Source: Gammaproteobacteria bacterium
GTDB lineage: Bacteria; Pseudomonadota; Gammaproteobacteria; Pseudomonadales; Porticoccaceae
Assembly: GCA_016191205.1 (NCBI GenBank)
Contig: JACPPB010000026.1
Span: forward strand, 62,001-126,000
Reading direction: 5' to 3'
Length of the DNA: 64,000 nucleotides
Shown here: positions 46,986 to 56,982 of the stretch, in pieces
Position numbering within the stretch: position 1 is the stretch's first letter
Layout: each line of letters begins with the position of its first letter
The notes under the pieces: model-generated
Told to the model about the DNA's origin: nothing
The model's database searches: none
What the model saw: the letters and a program-made list of their open reading frames with translations, nothing else
Made by a program: the position numbers and the translations under genes

Positions 46986-47061
46986 TGGTGGGCCGTGCTG
47001 GATTCGAACCAGCGACCAATTGGTTAAAAGCCAACTGCTCTACCAACTGAGCTAACGGCCC
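46986..47061 (-). tRNA. tRNA-Lys (anticodon UUU)
   Basis: On the minus strand the sequence starts GGGCCGTTAGCTCAGTTGG and ends GGTTCGAATCCAGCACGGCCCACCA in two arms of a full cloverleaf, with the CCA end encoded. The anticodon loop CTTTTAA gives UUU. The apparent ORF across it on the plus strand is an artefact. Confidence 0.97.
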
Positions 47062-47075
47062 GAAAAAGAGGCGCT

Positions 47076-47103
47076 ATCTTACTGCCAGTACCCCAAAGGT
47101 CAA
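47076..47103 (-). promoter_or_regulatory. promoter of tRNA-Lys
   Basis: On the minus strand TTGACC (47103-47098), 16 bases, TAAGAT (47081-47076), then a GC-rich discriminator AGCGCC. The pair sits 15 bases before the mature tRNA 5' end. A GC-rich discriminator is typical of stringently controlled stable-RNA promoters. Confidence 0.65.
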
Positions 47104-47218
47104 GCCGCCACACGCAAAATCAGCGCGGATAACCGGCAAAATCGCAAATACCGACGGTGGCTCGGGCAGGAACATCGCATGCTCGTCATTCCGCGCGCGA
47201 ATCAGAGCGCCTGCGGCA

Positions 47219-47905
47219 TCAGCCCTGATACGCGGTTGGATCGGCAATGCCCGCCGCCACGAACCCCGCCGCGCGCAACCGGCAACTGTCGCAGCGCCCG
47301 CAGGCCCGACCGGCGGCGTCCGCAAGGTAACAGGATACCGTCATCGCGTAATCGACGCCGAGTTCGATGCCGCGCGCGATGATTTCGGCTTTGCTCAGGT
47401 TGATGAGCGGCGTGTGCAGGGAAAATCCGCGCCCCTCTACGCCAGCCCGGGTCGCGAGATTGGCGGTAGCTTCAAAGGCGCGGATGAATTCCGGCCGGCA
47501 ATCCGGATAGCCGGAATAATCCACGGCGTTGACGCCGATGAACATGTCGCGCGCGCCCAGCACTTCGGCCCAACCCAGCGCGACGGCGAGGAAGATGGTG
47601 TTGCGGGCCGGCACATAGGTGACCGGAATGCCTGCGCTGTCCCCCGTGGTCGGGACGGGGATGCTGTCGTCGGTGAGCGCGGAGCCGCCGATCGCGCGCA
47701 GATCCAGCACCACCGTCTTGTGTTCCTCTGCTCCGAACACAGCGCTGATCCGGGCCGCGGCGGCAAGCTCGGCACGGTGGCGCTGCCCGTAGTCGAAACT
47801 CAGCGTGTAACAGCGATACCCCGCGGCGCGTGCCATGGCGAGCAAAGTGGTGGAATCGAGTCCGCCGGATACCAGCACCACGGCGGCAGAAGCAGTTTCA
47901 GTCAT
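47219..47905 (-). CDS. queC: 7-cyano-7-deazaguanine synthase QueC
   Basis: A 228-residue ATP-dependent enzyme of queuosine synthesis that turns carboxy-deazaguanine into preQ0. The P-loop is [22 protein letters not shown] and [12 protein letters not shown] are family motifs; the zinc site is in [21 protein letters not shown]. It starts directly after the queE stop, so the pair is an operon. Confidence 0.95.
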   Translation of the reverse strand: MTETASAAVVLVSGGLDSTTLLAMARAAGYRCYTLSFDYGQRHRAELAAAARISAVFGAEEHKTVVLDLRAIGGSALTDDSIPVPTTGDSAGIPVTYVPARNTIFLAVALGWAEVLGARDMFIGVNAVDYSGYPDCRPEFIRAFEATANLATRAGVEGRGFSLHTPLINLSKAEIIARGIELGVDYAMTVSCYLADAAGRACGRCDSCRLRAAGFVAAGIADPTAYQG

Positions 47906-48556
47906 TCAGTGACCCGGCACATCGCCCCAGAGGTACTTGTGCAACTGTAATTGCAAACGCACCGCGAGACGATCGGCGAGCACCCAGTCCGCCAGCGCGC
48001 GTGCTTCGAGCTGACCCTGGCTCGGGGAAAACAACAGCTCCGCGCCAATGGCGGCCAGTTTGTATTCATCGATCTTCAGCCGCGCCCATTCATAATCGGT
48101 ACGGTTGCAGATGACGAATTTGACCTCGTCCTTGGCGCTCAGGCACGCGATATTGGACCAGAGATTGCGGGCGACTTCGCCGGAACCGGGCGTTTTCAGA
48201 TCCAGAATAATATGCACGCGCGGATCGACTTCCGCGACGGGCAGCGCCCCGCTGGTCTCCAGGGACACCCGGTAGCCACGGTCGCAAAGAGCTTGCAGCA
48301 GCGGCAGACACTCCGGCTGGGCCAGCGGTTCGCCCCCGGTCACCGTGACGTAGCGCGGATGGAAAGCGCCCACCTCTGCCAACACGTCGGTCAGCACCTT
48401 GCGTTCGCCGCCATGAAAGGCATATTGCGTATCGCAGTAGTGGCAACGCAGCGGACAGCCGGTAAGGCGCACAAACACGGTCGGCAATCCAGCGGTGGTG
48501 GTTTCACCCTGGAGCGAATAGAAAATTTCGGTGATGCGCAACTGGGGTTCAGTCAT
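47906..48556 (-). CDS. queE: 7-carboxy-7-deazaguanine synthase QueE
   Basis: A 216-residue radical-SAM enzyme of queuosine synthesis. Its CxxxCxxC-type motif is CPLRCHYCDTQYAF, preceded by EIFYSLQGETTTAGLPTVF; VTVTGGEPLAQP follows. I start at MTEPQLRITE; the ORF-track extension is not conserved. QueC is immediately downstream. Confidence 0.94.
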   Translation of the reverse strand: MTEPQLRITEIFYSLQGETTTAGLPTVFVRLTGCPLRCHYCDTQYAFHGGERKVLTDVLAEVGAFHPRYVTVTGGEPLAQPECLPLLQALCDRGYRVSLETSGALPVAEVDPRVHIILDLKTPGSGEVARNLWSNIACLSAKDEVKFVICNRTDYEWARLKIDEYKLAAIGAELLFSPSQGQLEARALADWVLADRLAVRLQLQLHKYLWGDVPGH

Positions 48557-48626
48557 GGCTCGGAAACAAGACCGCGATGCGTCGAGGTGCGGGGGAATGA
48601 ATGCAGGAAAATCTGCGCAGAATGCG

Positions 48627-49475
48627 TCAGAAATGGGTATCCAGATAGCGTTGTGCCAGCGCGGCAACGCTGCCGCCCGCGAGAATTGCTTTCTCCAGGT
48701 GAGCGCGCGCTTTCGCCTTGTCGTTTAGCTGCGTGTAAAGCGTACCCAGCTTGTAGTGTGCATCGGCCGCCTTCGGGTGCGCGGGGTAGCTGTCCACTAC
48801 CCGGTTGAACTGGGCAAGCGCCCCTTGCGTGTCATTCTTGACCAGACCGATCTCGCCCATCCAGTAGAGCGCATTGGGGACATAGCTGCTACCCGGATAG
48901 GTGGTGACGAAAGTCTGAAAATCCGCCTGGGCATCGTCCATTTTGCCTTGTTTCAACTGCTCGTAGGCGGCCTCATAGGCCGCCTGCTCACCCTGTCTCG
49001 TTGCCGGCGCCGCCACGGGAGCCGCCGCTGCGCCGGCAGGTGCCGCCACAGGCGCGGGGCTGCCCCCGAGCGGAGCGGCCGGAGCCAGCATCCTGTCCGC
49101 CGGAACCGGCGGCGTCGATGGCGCAGTCGCCCGATCCGTCGCGGCCGCACCGCCCGTTATAACGGCAGACAGGCGACCATCGAGATCAAGGTAGTTGTCT
49201 TTTTGCTGCTGTTGCAGCAACTGGATCTGATGGCTCTGCTCTTCAAGCTGCCCGTGGAGATTGCGAATCTCCTCTTGCAGCGCCTGTACCTGAGCGAACA
49301 AATCCGAGACGCCCGCCGCGCCCGCCGTCGCAGCACCCGAAGGCGCTGCCGCGGCCGCCCGGCCACTGAGCTCCACCACCGGGACTGGCGCCGCGATGGC
49401 CGGCAGCGCAAGCGCAGCCAACAAGGCTGCACCCGCCCACTGGCGTCCTGATCGCGCTGGCCGGAGCATTTTCAT
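48627..49475 (-). CDS. cpoB: cell division coordinator CpoB (YbgF)
   Basis: A 282-residue periplasmic protein: signal peptide (about 1-28, ending ALPAIAAP), a coiled-coil trimerisation region (LFAQVQALQEEIRNLHGQLEE, near residues 58-95), a long Ala/Pro-rich linker, and three TPR repeats from about residue 165 (AYEQLKQGKMDDAQADFQ and following). CpoB links TolA and PBP1B to coordinate cell-wall synthesis with outer-membrane constriction. It is last of the tol-pal cluster. Confidence 0.93.
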   Translation of the reverse strand: MKMLRPARSGRQWAGAALLAALALPAIAAPVPVVELSGRAAAAAPSGAATAGAAGVSDLFAQVQALQEEIRNLHGQLEEQSHQIQLLQQQQKDNYLDLDGRLSAVITGGAAATDRATAPSTPPVPADRMLAPAAPLGGSPAPVAAPAGAAAAPVAAPATRQGEQAAYEAAYEQLKQGKMDDAQADFQTFVTTYPGSSYVPNALYWMGEIGLVKNDTQGALAQFNRVVDSYPAHPKAADAHYKLGTLYTQLNDKAKARAHLEKAILAGGSVAALAQRYLDTHF

Positions 49476-49481
49476 GAGCGT

Positions 49482-49994
49482 TTACTTCAGCTCGACACGG
49501 CGATTCAGCGCCCATGAAGACTCGTCGCTGCCAGTGGACGCCGGTCTTTCTTCGCCATAGCTGACAACTTCGATCAAGCTGGTATCGACGCCATTGAGCA
49601 CCAGAAAATCCCGCACCGCATTGCCACGTCGCTCGCCCAGCGCCATGTTGTACTCGCGCGTGCCGCGCTCGTCGGTGTGGCCTTCAAGCCGGATGTGCTT
49701 GGGGTTGCTGCGCAGATTGGCGGCATGCCCTTGCAGGGCGGAACGCGATTCCGGTCGCAACGTGGCTTTGTCGAAATCAAAATAAAACACCGTTTCCAGA
49801 CCGCCGGCGTCATAAGCATCGGCGCCACCGATCGAACCGTCGCCGACGGTGCCGGTCGCTACGCCAGTGCCGGAACCACTGCCACCTAGGCCACTGCCAG
49901 CCGCGTCGCTTTCGGGAGTAGTACTGGAGCACGCGGCCAGAAACATCGCCACGAAACCGGCGAAAAACAAATTGGTGAGGGATTTCATAGTCAT
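49482..49994 (-). CDS. pal: peptidoglycan-associated lipoprotein Pal
   Basis: A 170-residue outer-membrane lipoprotein. Lipobox FLAAC with the lipidated Cys at residue 22, a Gly/Ser-rich tether, then an OmpA-like domain: [16 protein letters not shown] and the diaminopimelate-binding [21 protein letters not shown]. Two in-frame ATGs six bases apart; I take the first (MTMKSL) because GGAG is 11 bases before it. It lies 89 bases downstream of tolB. Confidence 0.95.
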   Translation of the reverse strand: MTMKSLTNLFFAGFVAMFLAACSSTTPESDAAGSGLGGSGSGTGVATGTVGDGSIGGADAYDAGGLETVFYFDFDKATLRPESRSALQGHAANLRSNPKHIRLEGHTDERGTREYNMALGERRGNAVRDFLVLNGVDTSLIEVVSYGEERPASTGSDESSWALNRRVELK

Positions 49995-50083
49995 GAGAAA
50001 AAAAGCTCCGTGATATTGAGGGGCATAAAAGCCGAGCATAATTTAGCTCGTTTAACCCTAAAACGCTAACAATTTTCCCGTGG

Positions 50084-51421
50084 TCACTTCAGAAATGGCG
50101 ACCAGGCCGGCTCCCGGACATCGCCCGACTGCGCCGGTAGTACGAAACGTGCCCGCGCATCGACCGACACCACCGCCAACACCGTGCGCCGCCCCTGCCG
50201 GGAGGTGTACATGACCATGGCGCCGTTCGGTGCGACCGTGGGGGATTCATCCAGCGCGGACTGGGTTAACAGCCGAAAATCGTTCGTCACCAGATCCTGG
50301 CTGGCAATGACGAATCCGCCGCCCTCGCCACGATGCACCATCACCAGCGTGCGGCCATCGGCGGCCAGCTGAGGCCGGGCGTTGTAGCTGCCGTTGAACG
50401 TCACGCGCGCAAGCTGGTTGCTCCCCAGGGTCAGCTTGTAAATCTGCGGGGAGCCGCCACGGTCCGAGGTAAACAACAGGGCTTTGCCATCCGGCGTCCA
50501 GGTAGGTTCGGTATCGATCGCGAAATGGTTGGTGAGCCGGGTAAAGACTTTGCTCGCGAACGAATACAAATAGATCTCGGGGTTGCCGTCCTTGGAAAGC
50601 ACCATGGCCAGACTGCTGCCATCGGGTGACCAGGCGGGGGCCCCGTTCAGACCGTGGAAATTGGTCACCTGTTCACGCTGGGCATCCGACAGCCGCTGGC
50701 GAAAGACCGCCGGGCGCCGGGTTTCGAAGGAGACGTAGACCAGCTCGCGTCCGTCCGGGGACCAACGCGGCGACAGGATCGGCTCCTTCGATTTCAGCAT
50801 CAACCGTTCGCGCGCCCCATCGGCATCGGAAACCAGCAGACGATACGCCAGTACACCGCCCTCCGGAGTGGCCGTGACGTAGGCGATGCGCGTGGAAAAA
50901 GCGCCGCGAATCCCCGTAATCGCCTCGAACACCGTGTCGCTGATGTAATGGGCGATATCGCGCAGCTCGCTGTCGCTGCCCTCGACCAGCTTGGTAAACA
51001 TCTGCCGTTGGCCAGCCACCTGCGCCAGACCGAAAGTCACCTTGATACGCCCTGCGGCGGGGCGCTGCACGTCCGCCACCACCACATACTCGATTCCCGC
51101 GACGCTCCAGTCGTGGTACTGGATCTCCGCCATGCTGCGGGGAAACGACAGCATGTTTTCCCGCGCCATGGTGCGGAACAACCCGCTGCGATCCAGATCG
51201 GCGGAAACAATCGCACTGATATCACCCGGCAGTTGTCCACCGGCGAGCGTCATCGGCACCACCGCGATACGGGTGGGGTTATCCGCGCCGTGGGTAATCT
51301 CGATCGACAGCTCGGCGCGCGCGGACAGCGACGCGCACAGCAGCGCGAACACCGCACCAAACGACAAGATCCGGCGATAACGTCGGATATTCAATGCGTA
51401 AATGCTCGGATTTGTTTCCAT
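50084..51421 (-). CDS. tolB: Tol-Pal system protein TolB
   Basis: A 445-residue periplasmic protein: signal peptide (about 1-36, ending SLSARAE), an N-terminal alpha/beta domain, and a C-terminal six-bladed propeller with repeats such as [36 protein letters not shown] and [20 protein letters not shown]. It links Pal and TolA. The ATG overlaps the tolA stop by one base (TAATG). Confidence 0.95.
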   Translation of the reverse strand: METNPSIYALNIRRYRRILSFGAVFALLCASLSARAELSIEITHGADNPTRIAVVPMTLAGGQLPGDISAIVSADLDRSGLFRTMARENMLSFPRSMAEIQYHDWSVAGIEYVVVADVQRPAAGRIKVTFGLAQVAGQRQMFTKLVEGSDSELRDIAHYISDTVFEAITGIRGAFSTRIAYVTATPEGGVLAYRLLVSDADGARERLMLKSKEPILSPRWSPDGRELVYVSFETRRPAVFRQRLSDAQREQVTNFHGLNGAPAWSPDGSSLAMVLSKDGNPEIYLYSFASKVFTRLTNHFAIDTEPTWTPDGKALLFTSDRGGSPQIYKLTLGSNQLARVTFNGSYNARPQLAADGRTLVMVHRGEGGGFVIASQDLVTNDFRLLTQSALDESPTVAPNGAMVMYTSRQGRRTVLAVVSVDARARFVLPAQSGDVREPAWSPFLK

Positions 51422-52344
51422 TAGAGCCTCAAGTCCTCGGGTCTGAACACCAGGGTAAATTTGCGGAAATATTGCTCAAACAGCAATGGATCCTTGCGGG
51501 CCAATTCCTGCAAGCGATCGAAACGCCCGGCCCGCTCAACCGCACTGACAGCGGACTGGTCAAACGCCGGATCGCCACTGGATCGGGTCACCACAACGCC
51601 CATCACCTGGCCGGTCGGGACGATCCGTATCTGCAGCTCCACCTGCATGTCGCGACGCGCGCTCGGCGGCCTGCTCCAGTTCCCCGCGATGCGGTCGCGC
51701 ACATAGTCGCCATATGTCGAGACCGACTGCTGGGCCGCGGCCTGCGCCTGTTCGGCGGCCTGCTGCGCGGCCTGCTGTTGCTCTCGCTGGGCGCGCGCTT
51801 CCTGCTCGGCTTTTTCACGCGCGGCTTTTTCTTTCGCGAGTTTTTCTTTCGCCGCTTTCTCCTGTTCCTTTGCCGCTTTCTCTTTAGCGGTTTTTTCTGC
51901 CGCCGCCTTCTCCTGCGCGGCCTTCTGCAGAGCCATCTTCTCTTTGACAGCGGTTTCCTGCGCCAACTTCTGTTGGGCAGCCTTTTCCGGCGCTACCTGT
52001 TCCGCCTGTTTGGCTGCGGTATCGTCCGCTGCGGGTTTCGGCTTCGGTGGCTCGGGCTTCGGTGGCTCGGGCTTGGGAGGCTCGGGTTTGAGAGGCTCGG
52101 GTTTGGGAGGCTCCGGCGCAGGGGGGGTCGGCTTGGGTGGCTCCGATTTTGCCGGAGCGGATTTTGCCGGCTGCGGCGCGGGGCGCTCCACCTGCAACAA
52201 CGTGGCTTCGATATAGCTCGGCTGCGCCAGTTCGCGCCGATGGAACTCGGGATGCCAGCCGCTGATCAGCAGATAGAGCAGCCCTCCGTGCAGCAAGGCG
52301 CTGCACAGTACCGCGGTCCGATACCCGGATCCCCGTCGCGCCAT
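51421..52344 (-). CDS. tolA: Tol-Pal system protein TolA
   Basis: A 307-residue inner-membrane-anchored bridge: an N-terminal membrane helix (about 12-28), a proline-rich EPPKP repeat tract (about 65-105), a long Ala/Lys/Glu helix (about 110-205), and a globular C-terminal domain with [16 protein letters not shown] and [20 protein letters not shown]. The Pro-Lys repeats make this linker partly extended. Tol-Pal energises outer-membrane constriction. It begins directly after the tolR stop. Confidence 0.94.
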   Translation of the reverse strand: MARRGSGYRTAVLCSALLHGGLLYLLISGWHPEFHRRELAQPSYIEATLLQVERPAPQPAKSAPAKSEPPKPTPPAPEPPKPEPLKPEPPKPEPPKPEPPKPKPAADDTAAKQAEQVAPEKAAQQKLAQETAVKEKMALQKAAQEKAAAEKTAKEKAAKEQEKAAKEKLAKEKAAREKAEQEARAQREQQQAAQQAAEQAQAAAQQSVSTYGDYVRDRIAGNWSRPPSARRDMQVELQIRIVPTGQVMGVVVTRSSGDPAFDQSAVSAVERAGRFDRLQELARKDPLLFEQYFRKFTLVFRPEDLRL

Positions 52345-52773
52345 TCACCGTCGCCCCGACGGCGGATCGGTGACCAGTCCCACGCCTTTCACACCGGCCG
52401 CTTGCAGCCTGGCCATAAGGCCTACCACGGTGCCGTAATCTATCGTGCGATCAGCCCGCACGAGCACCGGCGTATCCGGTTTTTCGTTCAATACCTTGCG
52501 GATTTTCTCGACAATGACATCCACCACTTCCGGCTGGCTCTTGCCGTTGCCGAGATTCAGGTGGTACACGCCGTCCTTGTCGATCCCGACCTCGATGGGC
52601 TCCTTGTCCTCCACCGGCTGCGCGGCCGCCTTGGGCAGATCCACCTTCACGCCCGTGGTGAGCAGCGGCGCCGTGACCATGAAGACAATCAGCAGCACCA
52701 GCATCACGTCGATGTACGGAACGACGTTGATTTCCGCCACCAGAGCGCGCTTTTGCTTCTTGTTGAAAGCCAT
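52345..52773 (-). CDS. tolR: Tol-Pal system protein TolR
   Basis: A 142-residue ExbD/TolR protein: one membrane helix (about 17-38) with the critical Asp in INVVPYIDVMLVLLIVFMV, and a periplasmic domain ending in ARLQAAGVKGVGLVT. With TolQ it forms the proton-driven motor of the Tol system. It is 12 bases after tolQ. Confidence 0.95.
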   Translation of the reverse strand: MAFNKKQKRALVAEINVVPYIDVMLVLLIVFMVTAPLLTTGVKVDLPKAAAQPVEDKEPIEVGIDKDGVYHLNLGNGKSQPEVVDVIVEKIRKVLNEKPDTPVLVRADRTIDYGTVVGLMARLQAAGVKGVGLVTDPPSGRR

Positions 52774-52785
52774 GATCCTGGCCTG

Positions 52786-53478
52786 CTACTTGCCGGTACT
52801 GTAAATGCGGCGGTGGAGGATGCCGGAGAATTCTTCCGCAAAGGTCTGGTATCCGCCGTAAACCTGCTCCACGCGCGTGGCGAATCGGTTGTAGGCGATA
52901 ACGGCTGGGATCGCCGCGAACAGACCCATCGCAGTCGCCACCAGCGCCTCGGCAATGCCGGGGGCAACTGCCGCCAGTGTCGCCTGCTGCATGCCAGCGA
53001 GACCCCGGAACGCCTGCATGATGCCCCACACAGTGCCGAACAGCCCGATATAGGGACTCACCGACGCCACACTGGCAAGAAAGGGCAGATGGGTGTTGAG
53101 CTTTTCCTCTTCCCGGGACAGCGCCACCCGCATCGCCCGCTCGACACCGGCGACGATGGAGTCCGGGTCAGCACCACGCTGCTGGTTGAGGCGGTTGAAC
53201 TCCCGGAAGCCGGCGCGAAACACCGCCTCCACACCGGGGACGTGCTGATTGTTCTGCAAACGCACATTGCCGTCATTGAACAACTGGTTGAGGTCGCCAC
53301 CCGACCAGAACGTACTTTCGAACCGCTTGAGGTCGGCCCCGGCGCCGCGCAGATAAAGGCCGCGCTGCACGATCATCACCCAGGACAACATCGAAGCCCC
53401 GAACAGAATCAGCAGCACGAATTTGACGGGAAGGGTTGCACCGACGATCAGCACCCAAAAAGAAAGATCATTTGTCAC
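52786..53478 (-). CDS. tolQ: Tol-Pal system protein TolQ
   Basis: A 230-residue ExbB/TolQ motor protein with three membrane helices; the two C-terminal ones lie around LASVASVSPYIGLFGTVWGI and EALVATAMGLFAAIPAVIAYN, which carry the proton-path residues. The start is a GTG (VTNDLSFWVLIVG) with GAGGAG six bases upstream; the ORF-track extension contains frame noise from ybgC. Confidence 0.94.
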   Translation of the reverse strand: MTNDLSFWVLIVGATLPVKFVLLILFGASMLSWVMIVQRGLYLRGAGADLKRFESTFWSGGDLNQLFNDGNVRLQNNQHVPGVEAVFRAGFREFNRLNQQRGADPDSIVAGVERAMRVALSREEEKLNTHLPFLASVASVSPYIGLFGTVWGIMQAFRGLAGMQQATLAAVAPGIAEALVATAMGLFAAIPAVIAYNRFATRVEQVYGGYQTFAEEFSGILHRRIYSTGK

Positions 53479-53495
53479 CCGTGACTCCTCAGTAA

Positions 53496-53900
53496 TCAGG
53501 CATTGGCAAAAATTCTTGCGAGCATTTCGCTCGGCATTCTCACCGGTTTCATGGTGTGTCGATCCGCGCAGGCTACCTTGACCAGACCCGCGCACAATAA
53601 TTCCTCACCGCGACGCACTGTCTGTTCCACCTCAAACCAGGCGCGACCGTGCGCCACTGCCAACGCCGTAACGATCAGATCGTCATAGAGCCTGGCAGGA
53701 CGGTGGTAGCGCACATTGAGCGAGTGCACCACGAAAATACTGTCATCGCCCCAAAAAGCGGGATTCGCAAACCCGTGGTCGCGCAGCCATTCGGAACGCG
53801 CGCGCTCCATGTATTTCAGGTAATTCACGTAATACACGATGCCCTGGGCATCGGTATCCTCGATATAAACCCGCACCGGTAATTCGAAAATCGTGCTCAA
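53496..53900 (-). CDS. ybgC: tol-pal associated acyl-CoA thioesterase YbgC
   Basis: A 134-residue hot-dog thioesterase. The active-site region is [27 protein letters not shown] with the catalytic Asp, followed by the hot-dog helix. YbgC hydrolyses short-chain acyl-CoA or acyl-ACP and is almost always found before tolQ. Its ATG overlaps the ruvB stop by four bases. Confidence 0.94.
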   Translation of the reverse strand: MSTIFELPVRVYIEDTDAQGIVYYVNYLKYMERARSEWLRDHGFANPAFWGDDSIFVVHSLNVRYHRPARLYDDLIVTALAVAHGRAWFEVEQTVRRGEELLCAGLVKVACADRHTMKPVRMPSEMLARIFANA

Positions 53901-54940
53901 GGCTGCAACAGACCCGGCTGTGACCCAAGGTCGCCTGTGACCGGATGTCGCAAACCAAAATGCTCGTAGGCAAGTCGTGTCGCGATCCGACCACGGGCGG
54001 TGCGCGCCAGATAGCCCTGCTGGATCAAATAGGGTTCGAGCACGTCCTCGATGGTGTCGCGCTCCTCGCTCAAGGCCGCCGCCAGACTGTCCACACCCAC
54101 CGGCCCGCCATCGAATTTCTCGATGATACTGCGCAGCAGACGCCGGTCGAGGTGATCGAACCCGGACTTGTCCACCTTGAGCATATCCAGGGCGACGTCG
54201 GCGATTCCCGCCAGGATGCGACCGTCGCCCCGCACTTCGGCGTAATCGCGCACCCGCCGCAACAGGCGGTTGGCGATGCGGGGCGTGCCGCGCGCCCGGC
54301 GCGCTACTTCCATGGCGCCGTCCACATCGATCTCGACGCCGAGAATCCCGGCGGCGCGGGTGACGATGGCGCCCAGTTCCTCGACACTGTAAAACTCGAG
54401 GCGCTGCACGATGCCGAAACGATCCCGCAGCGGCGACGTCAGCAAACCCGCCCGCGTGGTGGCGCCCACCAGGGTAAACGGCGGCAATTCAAGCTTGATC
54501 GAACGCGCGGCCGGTCCTTCGCCGATCAGGATATCGAGCCGGTAATCCTCCATCGCCGGATAGAGGATCTCCTCCACCACTGGGCTCAGGCGATGAATCT
54601 CGTCGATGAACAGCACGTCGCCCGCTTCCAGATTGGTGAGCAGGGCCGCGAGATCGCCGGCACGCTCCAGCACCGGACCGGAGGTAGTCTTCAGGCGGGC
54701 GCCCATTTCACTGGCGATGATGTGTGCGAGCGTGGTCTTGCCGAGCCCCGGCGGGCCGAATACCAGGGTGTGATCCAGGGGTTCCTTGCGGCTGCACGCG
54801 GCCTCGATGAATACCGCCATCTGCTCCCGCACCGCCGTCTGACCGATGTAGTCTTCGAGCCTCAGGGGGCGCAGCGCGCGGTCGATGCGCTGTTCGGGGG
54901 CGGCGGCCTGGGGCGCCACGAGACGATCCGTTTCAATCAT
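53897..54940 (-). CDS. ruvB: Holliday junction branch migration ATPase RuvB
   Basis: A 347-residue AAA+ hexameric helicase. Walker A is [14 protein letters not shown], Walker B is [12 protein letters not shown], and the RuvB-specific [19 protein letters not shown] and the arginine-finger region follow, then the winged-helix C-terminal domain ending in [15 protein letters not shown]. It is coupled to ruvA (43-base gap) and ybgC. Confidence 0.96.
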   Translation of the reverse strand: MIETDRLVAPQAAAPEQRIDRALRPLRLEDYIGQTAVREQMAVFIEAACSRKEPLDHTLVFGPPGLGKTTLAHIIASEMGARLKTTSGPVLERAGDLAALLTNLEAGDVLFIDEIHRLSPVVEEILYPAMEDYRLDILIGEGPAARSIKLELPPFTLVGATTRAGLLTSPLRDRFGIVQRLEFYSVEELGAIVTRAAGILGVEIDVDGAMEVARRARGTPRIANRLLRRVRDYAEVRGDGRILAGIADVALDMLKVDKSGFDHLDRRLLRSIIEKFDGGPVGVDSLAAALSEERDTIEDVLEPYLIQQGYLARTARGRIATRLAYEHFGLRHPVTGDLGSQPGLLQP

Positions 54941-54983
54941 CGGGCCAGCCCGGGAAATTGGCGGCTAGCATACCGGTCCCGGA

Positions 54984-55601
54984 CTACTTTTTCACTACGC
55001 CACGCAAGGCTCTGCGGATCAGCTGTGCGCTGTCGGCCGCCTCCGCCGCCGGGCATTCGGCCAGCGCCGCCGCCACCATCTGCGCCGCCTCGGCGGGTCT
55101 ATAGCCGAGCGCCAGCAGCGCGCTTTCGGCCTCGCTGCTGGCATCCTGGCCGCAGGACGCCGCATTCGGCGCACCAGCGCCGGTCGTCGCCGGACCCCAG
55201 GCCGCAATGCGGTCGCGCATTTCCACCAGCAGGCGTTCCGCTGTCTTGCGACCCACGCCGGGCAGCCTGACCAGACGCGCGGTATCGCCGGCGCGGATCG
55301 CATGGATGAATTCCGCGACGGTCATTCCCGACAGCACGGCGAGCGCCAGCCGCGGGCCGACGCCGCTGATACGGATCAACTCCCGGAACAAGCGCCGCTC
55401 GGCGACATCGCTGAATCCGAACAGTTGCTGGGCGTCTTCGCGCACCACGAAGTGGGTGTGCAGGGCGACCGGGCCGCCCACCTCCGGCAGGGCAAAATAG
55501 GTGTTGAGGGATACCAGCACCTCATAACCGACGCCCTGGACATCGACCAGCAACTCCTGAGCCTGCTTTTCCCGCAGTACGCCGCTAAGCGAACCGATCA
55601 T
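54984..55601 (-). CDS. ruvA: Holliday junction DNA-binding protein RuvA
   Basis: A 205-residue RuvA: N-terminal OB-fold (MIGSLSGVLREKQAQELLVDVQGVGYEV start), two helix-hairpin-helix motifs around ISGVGPRLALAVLSG and LPGVGRKTAERLLVEM, and the C-terminal UBA-like domain ALLALGYRPAEAAQMV that contacts RuvB. It lies between ruvC and ruvB. Confidence 0.95.
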   Translation of the reverse strand: MIGSLSGVLREKQAQELLVDVQGVGYEVLVSLNTYFALPEVGGPVALHTHFVVREDAQQLFGFSDVAERRLFRELIRISGVGPRLALAVLSGMTVAEFIHAIRAGDTARLVRLPGVGRKTAERLLVEMRDRIAAWGPATTGAGAPNAASCGQDASSEAESALLALGYRPAEAAQMVAAALAECPAAEAADSAQLIRRALRGVVKK

Positions 55602-55640
55602 GCCTTGTTCTCCATGATTCCGAGTGCTCGCAGTGCATGG

Positions 55641-56159
55641 CTAGTTCTGCCAGCGCCCGCGGGCGTAATGGCCCGCGCCCACCCGGACCGCCGCGGCGAT
55701 ACCGTGGACATGGCAAATCGCCACCGCCAGAGCGTCGGCGGCATCGGCCGGCGGCACTACCGACAACTGCAACAGTTGTTTCACCATCAACTGCACCTGC
55801 TCCTTGGTGGCACCGCCATTACCCACCACCGCCTGCTTCACGGTGCGCGCGCTGTACTCGGTGACCGGCAAACCGGCATGGACGGCGGCGACCATGGCGG
55901 CGCCCCGCGCCTGCCCCAGGCGCAGCGCCGCACGGGGATCGCGGGCAAAGAAAATGTCTTCGATCGCCACGGCATCCGGGTGATAACGGGCAATGAGCTC
56001 GCTGACGCCGCTGAAAATATGGCCGAGGCGTTCGGCAAGCGTGGTCGCCGGCGGTCGCACCACGCCACTCGCGACGTAGGAAGGGCTGGCGCCGGAGCTC
56101 TCGACGACACCAAAACCAGTGCATCGGGAGCCGGGATCTATACCCAATATCACCGCCAT
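55641..56159 (-). CDS. ruvC: Holliday junction resolvase RuvC
   Basis: A 172-residue RNase H-fold endonuclease, normal length. The acidic catalytic residues are in ILGIDPGSRCTGFGV, AIEDIFF and PADAADALAVAICH. I start at MAVILGIDPG; the upstream TTG would add only six residues. It is followed by ruvA after a 39-base gap. Confidence 0.95.
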   Translation of the reverse strand: MAVILGIDPGSRCTGFGVVESSGASPSYVASGVVRPPATTLAERLGHIFSGVSELIARYHPDAVAIEDIFFARDPRAALRLGQARGAAMVAAVHAGLPVTEYSARTVKQAVVGNGGATKEQVQLMVKQLLQLSVVPPADAADALAVAICHVHGIAAAVRVGAGHYARGRWQN

Positions 56160-56233
56160 GGCGAATTCCGGCGCCAACGAAAGAATGCTTTGTCTGCTCT
56201 CGGCAACGTCCGGCGCGGCGCGACAGAAGTCAC

Positions 56234-56965
56234 CTAGGGCGCTGCCGACAAATCAGCGTTGGTATACACGTTCTGAACATCGTCAAGATCCTCGAGCTGG
56301 TCGATCAAGGTGATGACCGCCACCGCGCTTTCGGCATCCGGCGCCACGGTGGTGAGCGGGATCATGGCGACCTCCGCGTGCTCCGGCGTCAACCCCGCGG
56401 CCGTCATCGCCGCTTTCACCGCCGCGAAATCCTGCCAGCCGCTCAGCACATCGACGGAGCCGTCGTCGTTGCTCACCACATCCTCGGCACCGGCCTCCAA
56501 CGCAATCTCGATGATCCGGTCCTCGTCGCAACCGGGCGGATAAGTCAACTGGCCCCGGCGGTTGAACAAATAGGCGACGGAACCGTCGGTGCCCAGATTG
56601 CCGCCGCGCTTGCTGAACGCGTGCCGGACATCGGCCACGGTGCGGTTGCGGTTGTCGGTGAGGCATTCCACCAGCAGCGCGACCCCGCCGGCGCCATAGC
56701 CTTCATAGGTGACTTCTTCGTAGTTTTCCGCGTCGCCGGCGCCCGCGCCGCGCTGGATCGCCTTGTCGATGGTGTCCCTTTTCATGTTCACCGACAGCGC
56801 CTTGTCGATCGCGGTCCGCAAGCGCGGATTATCGTCCGGCGTGCCGCCGCCGGTGCGCGCCGCCGTCACCAGCTCGCGAATCAGTTTGGTGAACAGCTTG
56901 CCGCGCTGGGCGTCCTGGGCTGCCTTGCGATGCTTGATGTTTGCCCACTTGCTGTGGCCGGCCAT
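56234..56965 (-). CDS. yebC: YebC/PmpR family transcriptional/translational regulator
   Basis: A 243-residue YebC (DUF28) protein: [22 protein letters not shown] start, [17 protein letters not shown], and NGGNLG-type [19 protein letters not shown] later. Recent work links the family both to gene regulation and to translation of polyproline stretches. It sits between aspS and ruvC, as in most gammaproteobacteria. Confidence 0.95.
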   Translation of the reverse strand: MAGHSKWANIKHRKAAQDAQRGKLFTKLIRELVTAARTGGGTPDDNPRLRTAIDKALSVNMKRDTIDKAIQRGAGAGDAENYEEVTYEGYGAGGVALLVECLTDNRNRTVADVRHAFSKRGGNLGTDGSVAYLFNRRGQLTYPPGCDEDRIIEIALEAGAEDVVSNDDGSVDVLSGWQDFAAVKAAMTAAGLTPEHAEVAMIPLTTVAPDAESAVAVITLIDQLEDLDDVQNVYTNADLSAAP

Positions 56966-56982
56966 GAAGAGTCTCCGGAAAA

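Noticed and set aside
46647-47027. ORF ending [13 protein letters not shown] across the tRNA region
   Set aside because: Translation of the tRNA-Lys gene in the wrong direction, a common artefact.
51394-53484. 696-codon plus-strand ORF with Phe/Leu-Gly rich segments opposite tolAQR
   Set aside because: The apparent repeats are the antisense of the TolA Lys/Ala/Pro repeat tract, not a real protein.
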